From the NCBI GenBank assembly GCA_014925825.1, contig JACGCK010000025.1, positions 62,001 to 126,000 of the forward strand: a stretch of 64,000 bases of DNA, given 5' to 3'. Of this stretch, positions 45,210 to 57,829 are shown piece after piece. Numbering within the stretch: the stretch's first letter is position 1; the number at the start of each line of letters is the position of its first letter. This stretch comes from Pholiota molesta (Eukaryota > Basidiomycota > Agaricomycetes > Agaricales > Strophariaceae). The position numbers were made by a program, and so were the translations under genes. The notes under the pieces were generated by a model that was given only the letters and a program-made list of their open reading frames with translations, ran no database searches and was not told the DNA's origin.

Positions 45210-46358
45210 TTACCCTGGTCGTGCTTCCAAGATTGTTTTTAACTGCATAGACGATTGATTCGCTCCCCCTGAGCTGACGTTGTTCTTCGTCCACGCATTG
45301 CCCATCGCCACACGCAAAATGATGAGATGTGGAGATATCCCCTACAGTGCCGATATTCTTCTATTAGATTCTCTTTCGATCGATATTTCAACAAGGGTGC
45401 TTACCACGATGCCGCCCCAAATATCGGCCATTGTGCTCACAACTGGCTGTTCGGATTCGTCACTGGCAGGCCATAGAACGCAGCAAAGACGATTCCGAAA
45501 ACGCTGAAGGGTAAGGACGATTCAATCAAAAGAGCGATCACGCCCCATCGCTCTCGCGCATTGGAGGCGTGCCCCATCCGTTGCAAGGTCAGGTAGGAGA
45601 CAAATATACGACCGCAGATGAGGGATGTGACCAGACGTTGAAGCTGACGCTGGTGGATACCCAGACGACGCCCAAATCTGGGATATGCCACTGAAGATTG
45701 ATGCATTGGGCAGAGCGCTTTCGACGGTGGTCAGGATGGCCATGGCTGGGAAATCGGATGAGTTGGTCAAAGGTAAGTCTTTCATCACCGACGCGACTTA
45801 CCGGAGGAAGCAATGAACAGTAAGGCTGGAAGGATAACAAGCCGATTAGAAACCAGGACATAGCAACGATACATCTGTTTATATAAGGTATCGTGTTAAT
45901 TTGGCGTGTATTATTCCAATTTTGATTGCACTCACCAATAGTGCATTCCCCATTATATCGGCGGTAATAATCGCTGCAGTCCCGAAGACATCGTACCAAG
46001 CGGAAATCGTTGCTGCGAGGTATGCCTCGGGACCCCCGGGCACATCACGATGATCAATCCACATGAGCAAGCCTTGAACTTGGTTTCCCGCAAGGGTGAT
46101 GCCCACGAGAACACAAAGTAAACCTCCATATGTGATAAGGAATGCCTTCTTCCTGAACGGATAAGGGCTGTATGCCAGATAATAGGATGACTGTATGAAC
46201 AACGAGAGTTGAACGCCTACAAATACGGGAATGCAAATTGAGCATTCGAGTTCACAATAACAAACAAGCTAGAGCAAACCTAATAGAACACTAGCAATAT
46301 AGTCTCCAACGTACCACGCTTTTTCTGTGAGGATTTGAGCTAGGTTGGGGTCGGCCAT
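45210..46358 (-). CDS. Multi-pass membrane protein (agaricomycete 7TM family)
   Basis: From ATG 46358 the protein starts MADPNLAQILTEKAWYVGDY and continues with at least six hydrophobic segments: VLLGVQLSLFIQSSYYLAY, KKAFLITYGGLLCVLVGITLA, YDVFGTAAIITADIMGNALL, RLVILPALLFIASSAMAILT, SFNVLVTSLICGRIFVSYL and SLPFSVFGIVFAAFYGL. It ends ISPHLIILRVAMGNAWTKNN before a TAA at 45210. The order matches an expanded, unnamed family of seven-TM proteins in mushrooms. Ligand or transport role is unknown. One base is missing at the G run near 45672, one near 45632, and one in the TTGTGAGC near 45437. Confidence 0.7.
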
Positions 46359-46359
46359 G

Positions 46360-47570
46360 CTGTGAGTGAAATGGAAGAACTGCGCTAGAATAAAACGAGA
46401 ACTACATACAACCTATATATACCTGGCACCTATTCTGTTCATGAAGTCAGATTGATGAACTTTCCAAGGTTATGTCGACCGCTCATTCATGTAGCTCGAA
46501 GTATCAGAAAACTCTCATGAACACCGTTGTTCTTGTTGTTTGTTAATCAAAAGTCATTAATATCTCTAATCGGTCAGTGATAGGTGCTATATGAGAGATC
46601 GACCGCAATCACAAATGGGCAGTCCATCCATCTATCGAAGTACGGAAGAAGTTCGCTTTGCACACGTCCTAAAATTGCTTCGGATTTTATGTTTAAATAT
46701 CTCAGAAATAGAACTCGTGAGAACCTAACTCCATTCAAACTTCTCAGCGCACCGCGACGCTCAACTTGAAATGCAGGCTATTGCGGGAAGGTGAGCCAGT
46801 GCCTGTGGGCAACTGTGGGGCATTGGGCACGGGCACCTTCGAACCTCGCCAGACATCAGGCCTTTTGTCATGACGTTCCCGAGCCCGGGATGGTATCACG
46901 GCGCGTGTTGGAATCGAGACACGGGTCTATATTGTATGATGGTTCTGTCAACGCCCAGCTCTTAATATTTTTTCTGAATGTTGGCATGCGACGGCATGTT
47001 ACTCCCGTATATAGACAACTGTCAGAGCACTTCTTTCGCATCGTGTCTCTGCTTACTTGCATGAACGTCTTTCTTATTTGAACAACGTTCCCACTGAATG
47101 CCAGATGACATCCCGACCAAATCCCGACAACGACGCAAGAACGGTCGTTCCGTAATTTAGTACAGTTTCCTATAAATTGGGTCGTGCCAGTTCATGAGAA
47201 CTGACTATTCGCGGGAACCCGTTTCCTGATATCTCTCAGAAGACACATGAAGTATAAGGTTTGATGCCCTCAGATTTGTAGGCAGCATACATCATTACAA
47301 GTAGAGCACTCGCAATGATTGCGATGTAAAATTATGTAGGAACATCTAATTAAATCCGCTGCATTTGGAAAAAGCTGGGTATACTAATTATGAGCAAGTA
47401 GGCTTTATAAGTCCCCTCCTCCGCGAAATAATGATAATCAGTACATAAGAATCTGTTAGTGACCCTATTACCTTCATTTTTTAATTTACTTGTAGCCAAG
47501 CAGAAAGCGGGAAAAGCGCACGAAGCAAACTGTGAACTTGCTGATACTGTATACATTACGATTATGGGGC
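46360..47570. other. No gene seen
   Basis: Upstream region of the membrane-protein gene and intergenic DNA. No frame on either strand extends through splice sites or resembles a known protein. Confidence 0.4.
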
Positions 47571-47571
47571 C

Positions 47572-48669
47572 TCTTTTAAGTCTACTTCACCGTCCAATCG
47601 CACTACATGGCTCTGTGGAATGTTATGGATACCATGGGCATTCTGCCAACCTATTAATTTCTCAAAATCTCGACATTGATGCCTGGTATTGAAGTCTGGG
47701 TATGGTGTGCTGTAGCCTCTGTGGATCGGAATGAGTAATTGCCAAAGGCGCGATACAGGTTAATTTGATATTACCTGACCCATTCAAAAGTAATCATCCC
47801 GTCATTAGCCGTGCACATTAGGGATTGTCGAAGATCCTCGATGCAGTGCTCTGGACAACAAAATAAAATCAACAAAATAAAATAAAATATGAGTCGGACC
47901 TATAGCTTACCAAGGTGCGTCCGATATGTCTTCGGTTTCGTTTCAGTGAAGAAGGGGTCGACCTTGCCGTAGTGGTCGAAGTATAAGTATTTGCGGAGCA
48001 CGTTCTGGGATGAGTGAAATTCAATATCGGGGTGCGCATTCGGTTTTACCAACATACCAAGCAATGCAGCTCGTGGGCCACCTCTAAGAAGGCCATGTAT
48101 CCACCACCGTCTGCTTCGCTAAACCTGACTTTAGACGGGGTGTCCTCTTTCCCTATCTTCAGGAGTTGCTCTCGTGTCAGACGCAGAAGGCTGACTGCAC
48201 GTATACAATTCACGAGTCGAGTACGGGTGCAAACTTTATCGTGCACTTACCGCCTTTAGAGATTCTATGCCAAGCTTCATCGCGTTCTGGGGTCGGCTCT
48301 CCGCGGTATATGGAAGGAAAGTCGAATGTGCCATTGAAGATCGTGAACTCTTTTGATATTCAATAGCGACATTTGCAGGAGCTAAGTATGAAATCTGGGT
48401 ACTTGAACTAGAATGAAGATCAATTGAGACGTACAGTATGGGAGGTCCACGCCTTGTCTTCGACTGCGTATCCAGGCAGTAAAAAGACAGTGCATAAAAG
48501 CAATAAGATACCATGTGTTACATAGGACCAATGGAAAGTATAGGTAGGCCTTGTTCGAAATGGTGTACCCGCTTCACCGTCATTGGGCGGTGTCCGAGAA
48601 GGGCTTCTGAGATTCGTCTGTCTCCGGGGGTTGCTCCTTTCCAAAAGAGTTCAGATGCTGCTGTAACAT
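47572..48669 (-). CDS. UstYa-family (DUF3328) oxidase
   Basis: The order is diagnostic: a cytosolic N-terminus, a single TM anchor (SYVTHGILLLLCTVFLLPGYAV), LAPANVAIEYQK followed by the IFNGTFDFPSIYRGEPTPERDEAWHRIS block, EVAHELHCL (first HxxHC motif), NVLRKYLYFDHYG, THLEHCIEDLRQSLMC (second His/Cys motif), ITFEWVR, and a C-terminal DFNTRHQCRDFEKLIGW. UstYa proteins are copper-type oxidases that cyclise or hydroxylate RiPP core peptides in ustiloxin-, phomopsin- and victorin-type pathways. Five introns are in phase or nearly so. A base is missing in the A run at about 48351, and the exact start (48669 ATG in another frame, or near 48644) is uncertain. A Kex2-type precursor gene lies 5.3 kb away. 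Confidence 0.82.
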
Positions 48670-51300
48670 CGCGAATCACTGAATTCGTTCGTCCTTGGAA
48701 CATCGGTGCTTTATAGCAAGGCCTGAGAATTGCAGAACTTGGAATGAACTGTCAAACAAGGCGCTGTGCAGATATCAGGAGTATTTTTGATCCCTCTGAT
48801 TCTTTAGGGAACCGAAGGGGATCCCCAGGAATAGAGAAGAAAGTTACTAAATCAATCTACGTCTCAGAGTCATGGAATCATTCTTTCTATTGAGTAAGCT
48901 ACGTGGGAGGCCGTGCCCGTCCATGTGCGCACTATCACATCGAAAGCCAAATTTAGTCTCCAGCTTATCTACGAATTGATGGGCGCAGAAGTGGATAATA
49001 TATCGAGTAGGCGTAAAGGGGCGTTAGTCATGGTGAAAAGGGCAATACAAACAACGGCTAGCATGCAACATATGTCGAAACAAATTACCAACCTTAGAGC
49101 CAATAAACCAACTGAGCGCCGAGTTGGCAAGTGCATGGACAAGTCAGAAGGGCATCGAGCTCTTCAATAAGCAGAGGCGTTCCACAGCCTTCAGATCCAC
49201 TGTCGACGAAGACGAACTGACAATGCCCCAGCGACCGCAGGGCCAAAACCAACCCTGCTTTAATTCAGCAGCCCATATTGGGCGGCGGCGAGGACTAGCC
49301 GAAAGCACAGCAGCAACAGAAAAAAGACGAAAGGCAGCACACACCGACTGCACCAAAGAAAGGGCAGGTGACAACGTTGGCAATGAAAGGCTCACGAAGT
49401 TGGAAAGCGGGCGGTGAAAGGCGTTCTCCAGAGCAAATAGTATTGTCCTCTTTGTCATCAAGAGTCCCGCCCTTCACGCACCGTATCCGAGTTGGGCACA
49501 AGCATGCCACCTTGTGTACGGTCCACCAACGTGGCCACATGCAAGCACAATATATATATAACGGTGCGGCTGGGAGAAAAGGACAAGGCGATAACATAAT
49601 ATAGGGCGCGAGAGACAAAAGAGAAGGAGTGGGCACGAGGTCAGAAGAGATACAAGAAGGAAAGAGGCAAAGAGATCCAGATTATCGAATATCATCAGGA
49701 TCACATAGTTATTGATAAGACAGAGCCCTAAATGGGATTAAGGACGATGTCTGTTGGTAGGCTGGTCGGGGAGAGACGTCGCCGTGACTTCTTCGCCATA
49801 ACGCCATAGCCGCCACGACCAGGTCCAATGGCAATCGATCTTGTACAAGACGCCATTGAGGCGAGGGTGAGGTGGTGAGAATACAGGCAGAACAAATGAA
49901 CGAACTGTAAAGCTCAAGTTCATTCGCTTGCCGACAATGCAGAAGTGGCAACGGTCAGCAATGTGAGGGTTGAAAGTGGCGGATGCAGCGCTAGTGAGTG
50001 AAGAGGGCGAAGGCGCCCAGAATGAGCACAATGACCCATTCTAGGTGCATGCAGTGGAGACGGAAAGGCGGAGCCCAGAACAAGCCGAAATGTTTATTCT
50101 GGACGCCAGCTCGGTTGGGTCGTTGTACGTGCAGAGGGGGCAGAGGTGGTCGGTGAGCGTGCATAGAGTTTCTTGAGCTGGATTTAAGGGGCGAGTGGTC
50201 ATATAAACGAGCCCTTCGTGTTGTGGGCTTGCTGGCGGGGGCACAGAAGTGAATCTGCGTACCATTCCGGCCAGCTCGTTGGCGAGGCAGGCGGCCGTGT
50301 CTGCGTACAAGCCGGCTCATGAAGAGGAATGACCAAGCGGATGCAGAAAAAGCCTGAGTACGGGCGGGTGAGCTTCGTACGAGCTGACGGCGCCAGGGGG
50401 CGCAGCTGGTGCACCGAGTGCACGGAGGACGTACTAGTAGTGCCGAGGAATGTCAGTCTAGCATAGACGTGAACATCGCATATCTCGATCTCAGAGCGCT
50501 CTCCGACGCGCGCGAATATACCTTAGCAAATGTTGTCTATAACTTGGGCCGAGTCGCGCAAGGACTCGGTTGGCACCCAGCTAGATGTCGTGGCCAAGTC
50601 GTCGCGGCCGAGGAACAATGCCCGTCCATCGAAGAAGTCGCGCTCAAGTCGCGCTCGTCTTAGCTGCGGTCCGGTTTGGGTAGAGTGCTTTGAGAAAAAT
50701 GAATGGGCCGTTTTGACGAACAATTGCCGAATGGTGGATGTATGATGCTGGTGGCACAGCTCCCGGAAGAATGGTAGCACTACAAATAACCAGCCCTAAC
50801 ATGTTCAAGTTTCAACGTTCAACGCTCGACGGCAGCAATTCCGAATGTATCGAACTCTTATCGTTTCCCAGTGATTCCCGGAGGAATATCGGGGAGTTTG
50901 GCTATTCTAAGGAAATCCTGGGGCGTATACTTAACAGTTGATTGATTCAACAAAATTTGTCATTTTGTGGTCTCTGGGCTGCCTGGGCAGTCAACCATAT
51001 TCTATTTGACAGTTCATCAATGCATGTAGCTCCGAATACTTCGCGAGTAAGTACCACTCTCCATATATGAAACTTACTGCCATCTCTGGAAAAACTTTCC
51101 GGAAAGGCTCCATCTTGTGAACCTTTCGAATCTAATCTCCACGCGGAGTCATTCTCAGCATCTTATTAAGGATGGCGCGTTTACTGGTTGCGCCGGGCGC
51201 CTGATCAACAGCTTCTCTTGTTTTCATCATCAAGAATCGATAGATTTCAGGTCCATAGCGCGCGAGCCAGAGTAAGGGTATTCCTATTCCTTATGCTCAC
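48670..51300. other. 2.6 kb without a confident gene
   Basis: Open frames on both strands between 49100 and 50780 have no splice-supported continuation. One minus-strand piece ends in a hydrophobic segment (MHLEWVIVLILGAFALFTH, about 49990-50050), but no upstream exon could be attached. Confidence 0.3.
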
Positions 51301-51399
51301 CTCGTAAGTACTCGCACATCATGACTTGCTAGGATTCTCCAATTGTTGAGGATCCTGTACTAGTACGCGAGGACTCATCTTCTCCTCCTTCAATGCATC

Positions 51400-52350
51400 A
51401 TGTCCGTAAAGTGCGAGAATGTTGTAATTACACTTCTACGTAAAATATGTACTCGAAGAAATTTTACTCCGAGCCTGAGTCTTCCCATATCATTATGGTA
51501 CCAACCCATGAGCCGTACGAGGAGGCCATTTCAGAGGTGCCCGTGATCTTAAAACCCAGACCTTTGTAAAACAAAATCTGTGTGATTTCTTTCATTGATT
51601 TGAAATATTGTAGAAGAGAAAAGCTAACTTACGTTGTCATCTGTATTTACATTTACGCACACGGGCGTCCCGACCTAGATGTAAATTAGAGAGAACAGAA
51701 TGAGAGACTAAAAACTAGGGTTTACTGTTCTGGCTATCTCCTTGATAAGGGACGACCCATGTCCTTTTCTTCGTTCCTCGCCTAGCGTGGCTACCGCTAT
51801 AAGCCTCAAAGATTGTCGCACCTTACATGACAGTCAATTGCAGCTCAGACTCTAAGCTATGTAAGTACAACACCTTTTCGTTTACCGGCTTTGGCTTTGG
51901 CTTTAACTTTAATATACGAGAAAAGACACGTCAGTTGACATTCTCTGACGTAGATTCAGCCTTACCAAGTTCTCCATCCACCAGTTCTTCGTGTCTTCTG
52001 GGAGCTTGTTAAAGAACTCCTCGAACCCGAGGGATTTTGTGCCTCGCTATTTTTTTCACATCAAGTAGAGTCCGTAGAATCAGCGAGCTACGCGACTTAC
52101 CTGCCAAGAAACCGATGCCAGGTCCAACCCAGCCCCGAGAGAAACGATTTTACCTGAATCAACAGCCTGGCAAATGTACAGCTTCCCCTCTAGAGCTGCT
52201 GCTCGGAAGATGAGCCTAAATAGTCTTCTCGGAGCTCCTGCACCCAGCAGTCATTGAACGATTCATGATAGCTGAATGTCGTCTTAGAAGTTTAAAATAA
52301 AGCAAAGGCACACTAACTTGACTCGAAGCTTCCGATGCAAGTTGAGTCAT
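51400..52350 (-). CDS. GNAT-family N-acetyltransferase
   Basis: Reading leftward: EEMTQLASEAS (start probably ATG 52350), then YHESFNDCW, LIFRAAALEGKLYICQAVDSG, GWVGPGIGFLAG, LGFEEFFNKLPEDTKNWWMENL, and LRLIAVATLGEERRKGHGSSLIKEIAR. The last is the acetyl-CoA pyrophosphate-binding motif (R-x-x-G-x-G/A) at about 51745-51790. Near the end is VGTPVCVNV..ILFYKGLGFKITGTSEMASS, the usual beta6-alpha4-beta7 part. This is the fungal GNAT type with an inserted FxxFxxKLPE..KWW segment. One or two junctions are out of phase, so it is either mildly decayed or affected by missing bases. The substrate is unknown. It sits between the UstYa gene and the Kex2-type precursor, so peptide tailoring is a possible role (inference). 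Confidence 0.65.
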
Positions 52351-52359
52351 TTCTTCAAT

Positions 52360-53920
52360 CTGAGCGTCTACGCCCAATTCAATTTGATTTCAGAACATGA
52401 TTAGCTGTAGGCCTACCGTAGGATGTTCCAGTTGGGTGATGCATGTGCCTCCATGTTTGACAGTCAAAGCAGGATCAGACCGCGGGATGGAGGTTGCCAC
52501 AATTCGCTGAGCTATGAAAGACTCCTTAGACAATAGAAAGGCCCATTTATATCACCTCTTGGGTGCTCTCACACTGTATCATTTCTCAATTTTGATGATA
52601 CTTGGAAATGGTGCGAAGCTTTGAAGAATGATCAATCCTTGAAGCAAGAAGGTGATAGCGAGCTCGTATCATAATGTCTTCCCGATCAAGAACCGTGTTT
52701 TCGAGAAGAGGCCCGTAGCTCAAACATCTCACGAAGAGGACTTAAATAAGATATGAGAAGACCTCAGCACCCGCGTTGCGATATAGGATGAAGGTCAAGA
52801 ATAAACAGACGGACAAAACACTATTCCCACAGATGATGAAAACCATATGCTCCCACCAGGAGACCCGTAATAGTCTGAAATGTTTGGAATGGAAATGGAA
52901 GCAAGGAAATTATCCTAAAAAAGAATCGCTCAGCTCAATATCGAATGGGCAAATATGCCTTATTCTGAGTCCAGGATTCGTCAATTTTGGACACATCGAT
53001 ACAGGAAAAATGACCGAGGAAAGGCTGTGGAGTAGAATTATGAACTCTTCGACAAGGATATTGCTTTTTGCACTACGACCGAGTTGTTGTCTTGAACATC
53101 GAACCCATTCTCAGTGATATAATTAATCATTGATCGTGAGTTTCAGAACCTTTTGCCAGCCCCTAGAGGTACAATTTTGCGAGATCATTCGAAGACCTAG
53201 AGCACATGTGTCTGAAAGTTTTGGGATCTCTCGCTCATTTAATCTGCGTACTGCTGAGCTTTGACTTGCTTTGACTCGTTCCATTTCGTCTGATGGATGG
53301 ACTTGAAACTGTGGGTTAATTCAAGTATGCAATGCATCCGATACCTCTTATTCAGTCTTATCATAAGACAGATGGCCGCCCAAGAACTTTGAGAATTTAT
53401 ATATACCATCTACATATAAAGGACCTGGTTCCAATTGATTCATGAATTAATCCTGGCATCCAGACTCGTGGAAACAAATAAATGCTAAACTGAGTCAATT
53501 CAGCTTTCAATCGCGCAACAATTCGAATGACCAACATCTATTATTATCACTGTACAGTTCTAAATATCGTTATCTTTTGGCAGGATCCTTGATAAGGTTC
53601 TATGGTGCTGTACTTGATTTCGGAAAGTCCCCTTGCCGGCTGTATGAAGACTTGATTTTTCCTCTCAAAGCAGGATGACTTGATCAACAGATATCTTCTC
53701 TACCATTGTCTGATATTTGTTGGGTTTGTGATCATGGGAATGTATATTTCAGGCCTGTCAGGGAATGATCTTTTCCAATTAAAACCTCGAACCTCGATCT
53801 AAGAGAAGAACTCAAGAATATGGAATTCGCAGCTAGCAAACATTACATCAATTATTTTTCTCCAAGCATCGCTGATAACGACGTCTGTACCATTTCTTAT
53901 TTGGTATACCTGTTCCAACT
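52360..53920. other. No confident gene
   Basis: AT-rich DNA on the upstream side of both the acetyltransferase and the secreted precursor. A plus-strand open frame at 52776-53117 has no start context, splice support or domain. Confidence 0.4.
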
Positions 53921-53930
53921 GCATAAATAG
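53921..53930 (+). promoter_or_regulatory. TATA box of the secreted precursor gene
   Basis: GCATAAATAG lies 69 bp upstream of the ATG at 53990, followed by a C/T-rich leader ending CCCCCAACATG. Confidence 0.55.
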
Positions 53931-53989
53931 GGTCTCAATTCATACCGGGGACTTCATTGAGATACCTCAACTAATTCTCTGCCCCCAAC

Positions 53990-54488
53990 ATGAAAATCAC
54001 TTTCGCAGTAGTCGCCCTGCTTCCATTCTTCACAATTGCACTGGGAGCACCTCTTGAAGAACAAGGTATTCTTCCGCTGACGCGCTTGAACCTCCACTGT
54101 TCGATTGCTAAAAGCGACGTCATTTAAGACTGGCCAAGCGCCACATCTTCAATTATGAACCCGACCTGCGTAAGTCTCAGCATCTGGAATGGGATTTCTT
54201 GGCTTTCTAATCAATCTACCATAGTTGTCGCTGCTCCAAGCGTGGAAGCAATCTCAACATATCTCCCGACACCGAAATCAGACGCAGCACGGACCTCAAC
54301 ATATCTCCCGACACCGAAATCAGACGCAGCACGGACCTCAACATATCTCCCGATACCGAAATCAGACGCAGCACTGACTCAACATATCGCCCGATACCGA
54401 AATCAAACGCGACGAGCTCTCGATTGAAGTCAAACGTGGAGATCTCAATGTCGAAGTCAAACGTGGCGATCTCAATGTCGAGGTCTAA
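53990..54488 (+). CDS. Secreted Kex2-processed repeat precursor (candidate RiPP)
   Basis: Exon 1 (53990-54065) encodes a textbook signal peptide, MKITFAVVALLPFFTIALG, then APLEEQ. Exon 2 (54129-54169) reads LAKR then HIFNYEPDL. Exon 3 (54225-54488) reads SKRGSN, then four copies of a 42-bp unit encoding DLNISPDTEI ending in RR or KR plus ST, then DELSIEVKR, GDLNVEVKR and GDLNVEV before TAA. KR/RR is the Kex2 endoprotease signal, so the product would be cut into LNISPDTEI- and GDLNVEV-type peptides. Units start at 54292, 54334 and 54375. The last spacing is 41, revealing one lost base (CC to C). The frame also needs one-base shifts at the two splice junctions, so the exon model is provisional. 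Architecture matches KEP/dikaritin precursors. A UstYa gene is nearby. Confidence 0.65.
54250..54486 (+). repeat. 42-bp and 27-bp coding tandem repeats
   Basis: The 42-bp unit (CTCAACATATCTCCCGACAC core) occurs four times from about 54250, with starts at 54292, 54334 and 54375 after the first. It is followed by 27-bp units with a GATCTCAATGTCGA core. Both are within the secreted precursor gene, and unit ends coincide with dibasic codons. Confidence 0.9.
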
Positions 54489-54489
54489 C

Positions 54490-55268
54490 ACGTCAATAGC
54501 GAGCAGGCTAGCCAGAACCTAGCCTCCAAGTGTTTTCATTGTATGATTTTGTATGACGGCAAGGGTTGGATGGGAGCTTTTGCAAACGCCGCACAAACAT
54601 AATCCTGTTGGGTCACAGCATTTGTAGGTAAATGGAGAATATAACCTGAGTATATGAACAAGTCCGGCGCACCCTTCACAAGTCGGGGAGAGAACTGGAA
54701 GTGAGTGGGCTGTCCTCACGAATCATTGAAGCCACGTCGCCAGAGTTGCGCAGCGACCCTTCTAACTGAGCCTAAGGCCTTGACGAGAGCATAAGCGCGG
54801 TCCCGGGCTCCCCAGGCTGCAAGATTGCGTTGATCGTGTAAGCGCTGGGACGTCTCGGTAAGCCACAGACAGAGGACAACATGGACTTACTCTGGCTGTT
54901 GGCGTTGATTCCTGATGTTTCCACACTCAACGACTGGGGTTCCGATCCCTGATGAAGGCATTCCCAGGCTGTACATCGGGGCGGGGAACAACTGGTGCCC
55001 ATTGCCGGTGACACACCACGCGCTCACGCACCAAGACTCAATTGCGCAACTTTATCGCAAGCCGAGTGATGAATGAAGACAAACATACCAAAAAAAATCA
55101 ACTCAATGTAAAGCGCTTCAAGGATGGTATAAATTTCAATTTCATTAAATGGAGCGAGGAGGTAGAAGACCATCGTTAAGAATCATCTAAAGGATAAGTT
55201 ATCAATCCAGCATATTCTTTCGATATGTCTTCACAGCGTCTAACCTTCTGGACCGTGATAACCACTGG
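54490..55268. other. No confident gene
   Basis: A minus-strand open piece around 54519-54719 is Cys-rich (TCEGCAG.. KCCDPTGLCLCGVCK) but has no signal peptide, splice context or homologue that I recognise. Another at 54772-55014 likewise lacks support. Confidence 0.3.
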
Positions 55269-56184
55269 CTACTGTCGCTGCGAAGCGCGTGCCATTTGTG
55301 CAAGATGTACAGTTCCCTGCCACCAGACCACCATCCCGAGCCCGACGAGACCATGTGCCGTTCCCCAGCAACTTCCGGTGTCAATTTCCATCTGAACAGC
55401 GAAAAAAATCAGCGCTCCGCGTGCATATTGGCTACGAAAACAGCATAAGGGCATCGCGAGGCCGGAAAGGCGGACTCACGCTTCAGCCAGTGCACCGAAC
55501 GAATGTGGGATGAACCGAGGCGCTTGGTAGAGGACAGTCGAGCACACGGTGTGGTACACGGTAAGACCAATGGCCAGGGCGCGTTTCCAGGCAAGAACTC
55601 TGTGTCGCGGTGATACAGGTGGAGCAAGGGGTGACGTGGGCAGCAATGCGATACGCGATAAGATAGATAGAATAATTCAAGACATCAGTTCACATAATTT
55701 CGCCCAGATATATCCAGATACACGCACCGGGGAGGTTGTAACAAAGCAAAGACGCTATACATGAGCCAAGAACCAGCGAGGAATACATCTGTTCCGAGTA
55801 ACGACGGCCAGTTGAGCGTCCGTGATGCACCAGTTTCCATCGCGTATCAGTACGCAGAACGTTCATACCTTAGAAAAACCACAGCGGTGTTGTTGAGCTG
55901 CATAAACGGCAGGTTTGCAGGAGACCATATTCCCTGAATGGCAACAGGAATCTCGAGCGCAATATGCAGGAGGAAGATGGCCGAGCTATTCGATGTCACC
56001 GTGCAAGATAAGAAGGGGTTCGATTGGCAATTAGCGATGTGAGGGAAGAACCAAGAAACTTTTGGAACGAGAAACTCACAGTGGACTTTGAACAGACATA
56101 ATCAGAAGGTTTAGGTAGGACAGAAGTTGAAGGGAGAGAAGAAGGGGCGTAATGGAGGAGAGTGGACGACGTGGGGAGAAACAA
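55269..56184 (-). CDS. Multi-pass membrane protein, unknown
   Basis: Exons read leftward: SAIFLLHIALEIPVAIQGIW and NLPFMQLNNTAVVFL, then MYSSLVLGSCIASLLCYNLP, then KRALAIGLTVYHTVCSTVLY followed by QAPRFIPHSFGALAEA, then CWGTAHGLVGLGMVVWWQGT before a TAG at 55269. Four hydrophobic segments predict a small polytopic membrane protein of about 190 residues. The first exon (near 56000-56184) is uncertain and several junctions could not be fixed. The family is known to me only as fungal integral-membrane proteins without assigned function. It is the membrane gene nearest the secreted precursor, about 0.8 kb away. Confidence 0.5.
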
Positions 56185-56377
56185 TTGATTGATTCACGCG
56201 CTCATGTGGTCGCGTTTAGCGATTTGACCGTGGCGGCGTGGCGTGTGCAACATGCGTATAATTAAACCGATCGCATGGCTGAGCCACACTTGAGGATGAC
56301 CACCACCACCACCACAGCTTGCCTTCATCCAAGTCAAATCCGGGTCCTCCGCGCCAGCTCTTTCACAAGTTTCTGAC

Positions 56378-57826
56378 ATGCCAGCATCATCTCCAATAGA
56401 GAGTCCGATAAGCAAGGTTTCCTACGAGATTCTACAGGAAATTTTATTCATTGTCTTCCGCGATATCGTCTGAGGGATCGACAGCCTGATGTCACGATCG
56501 CACCAATGCTCTTATGCCAGATTTGTTCATCCTGGAGGATGGTCGCCCTGACGTCCGCAACATTATGGTCTCATCTCTCCTTTGGCCTGAACATTGTGGG
56601 CAGTCTCGTCGCCCTGACGGCCTTGACGGCCTTGACAACTTTGCGTCTGACTGGATCGTCCCCAAGAACGAATACGCTTTTTTACGTGGTGGAAGCAGAA
56701 TCACAGATTAATGGCCCCATCGCTCCGCCTCGAATTGTCTGGGGACGGAAATTCCCAGAGCTTAAACTAGTCCTGCCGAAATGGTATCTTTTTTCGGATA
56801 TATATCCTCAGCACTGCATCTCGAAATCAACTCGCTTTATTGGCGTGTCCTGAAGAGAGGATTAAATATCAATACCCGATTGTATTCCCTAATCCGCACA
56901 CTCTCGTGAAGTTTGATTATGACTTAGATGAGACTAGTTTCTATGACATCCAACTTGCCCCTCTCCCAAATCCTATCCTCACCGCTCTACGAAACTATCC
57001 ATTAACGGTGACTCCCTGTCGTATCGTTCTCTTACTGGAATCCCAAAATGTTGGTCTTCATTGACTCATCTTTCCTGGACGACATCGGGATTTCTCTGCA
57101 GTACTGGTTCCGCTTATCCGTGCGGTCCCAGATTTACAATGGGGAAATTCGAACTCCACTCACTCTACAAATCCGACTACGTGTGGCCTGCCAAATGCAC
57201 CCTCCCCTCTCTCCACCTTATCCATCGCACTTCCTGTATAGAAGAGGACTCCCCCAGACCGTCGCCGCTCAGCATCCTCTTTACCGACTCCATCTACCCA
57301 CATTACACACCCTCTCCTATCCACCGACGAAGAAGTGTGGAACGACCACCGCGCCCTCCCCGAGCTGTACACCGTCCTCCATTCCACGCCCGCCGTCACC
57401 ACCCTCACCCTGGGGCCACTTCCTCTCCCTGGAGGCCGCCGACTACGCCGCAGCGACGCTCCCCGCCTCGGAGAGGTAGAGCCCGTCTGGCGCCGTGCGC
57501 CGCGCCTCGAGCATCTACGGCTGGAGGTGACGGACACGCGCACCGGAAGCGACGTCGAAGTGTCGTACGCACGGAACACGCTCACGAAAAACCTGTTCCT
57601 CGGCACTAACCATTGCCTAGCGCTTGACAGCCCCGCGTGCGGGATTCGAGAACTGACTATAGTGGACAAGACGCGGACAGACCCGCGCTCGGGTAGGTTC
57701 AGAGATGCTACGATGGCGAGCGTTCGAAAATATGCCGCGGATGCGCTGAATGTTGATGTTAGCTTCCATGTTACTCTAGACTCTGAAAACCAAACTGCTG
57801 CGGAGTTGTGGAACGAGCTAGTCTGA
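56378..57826 (+). pseudogene. F-box protein gene with frame breaks
   Basis: ATG 56378 opens a protein with an F-box-like helix (KVSYEILQEILFIVF), then MLLCQICSSWRMVALTSATLWSHLSF, the usual end of the mushroom F-box module that contacts Skp1. Further on are FPELKLVLPKWYLFSD and, in other frames, a C-terminal GIRELTIVDKTRTDP..AAELWNELV ending at 57826. The frame changes after IVFRDIV (TGA at about 56472), near 56850, near 57060 and again later. The family has hundreds of members in agaricomycetes, many decayed. With this many breaks it is probably a pseudogene, though some shifts could be missing bases. Confidence 0.55.
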
Positions 57827-57829
57827 TGT

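Noticed and set aside
54519..54719. Cys-rich minus-strand peptide as a small secreted protein
   Set aside because: There is no signal peptide or splice context, and Cys content alone over 66 codons is weak evidence.
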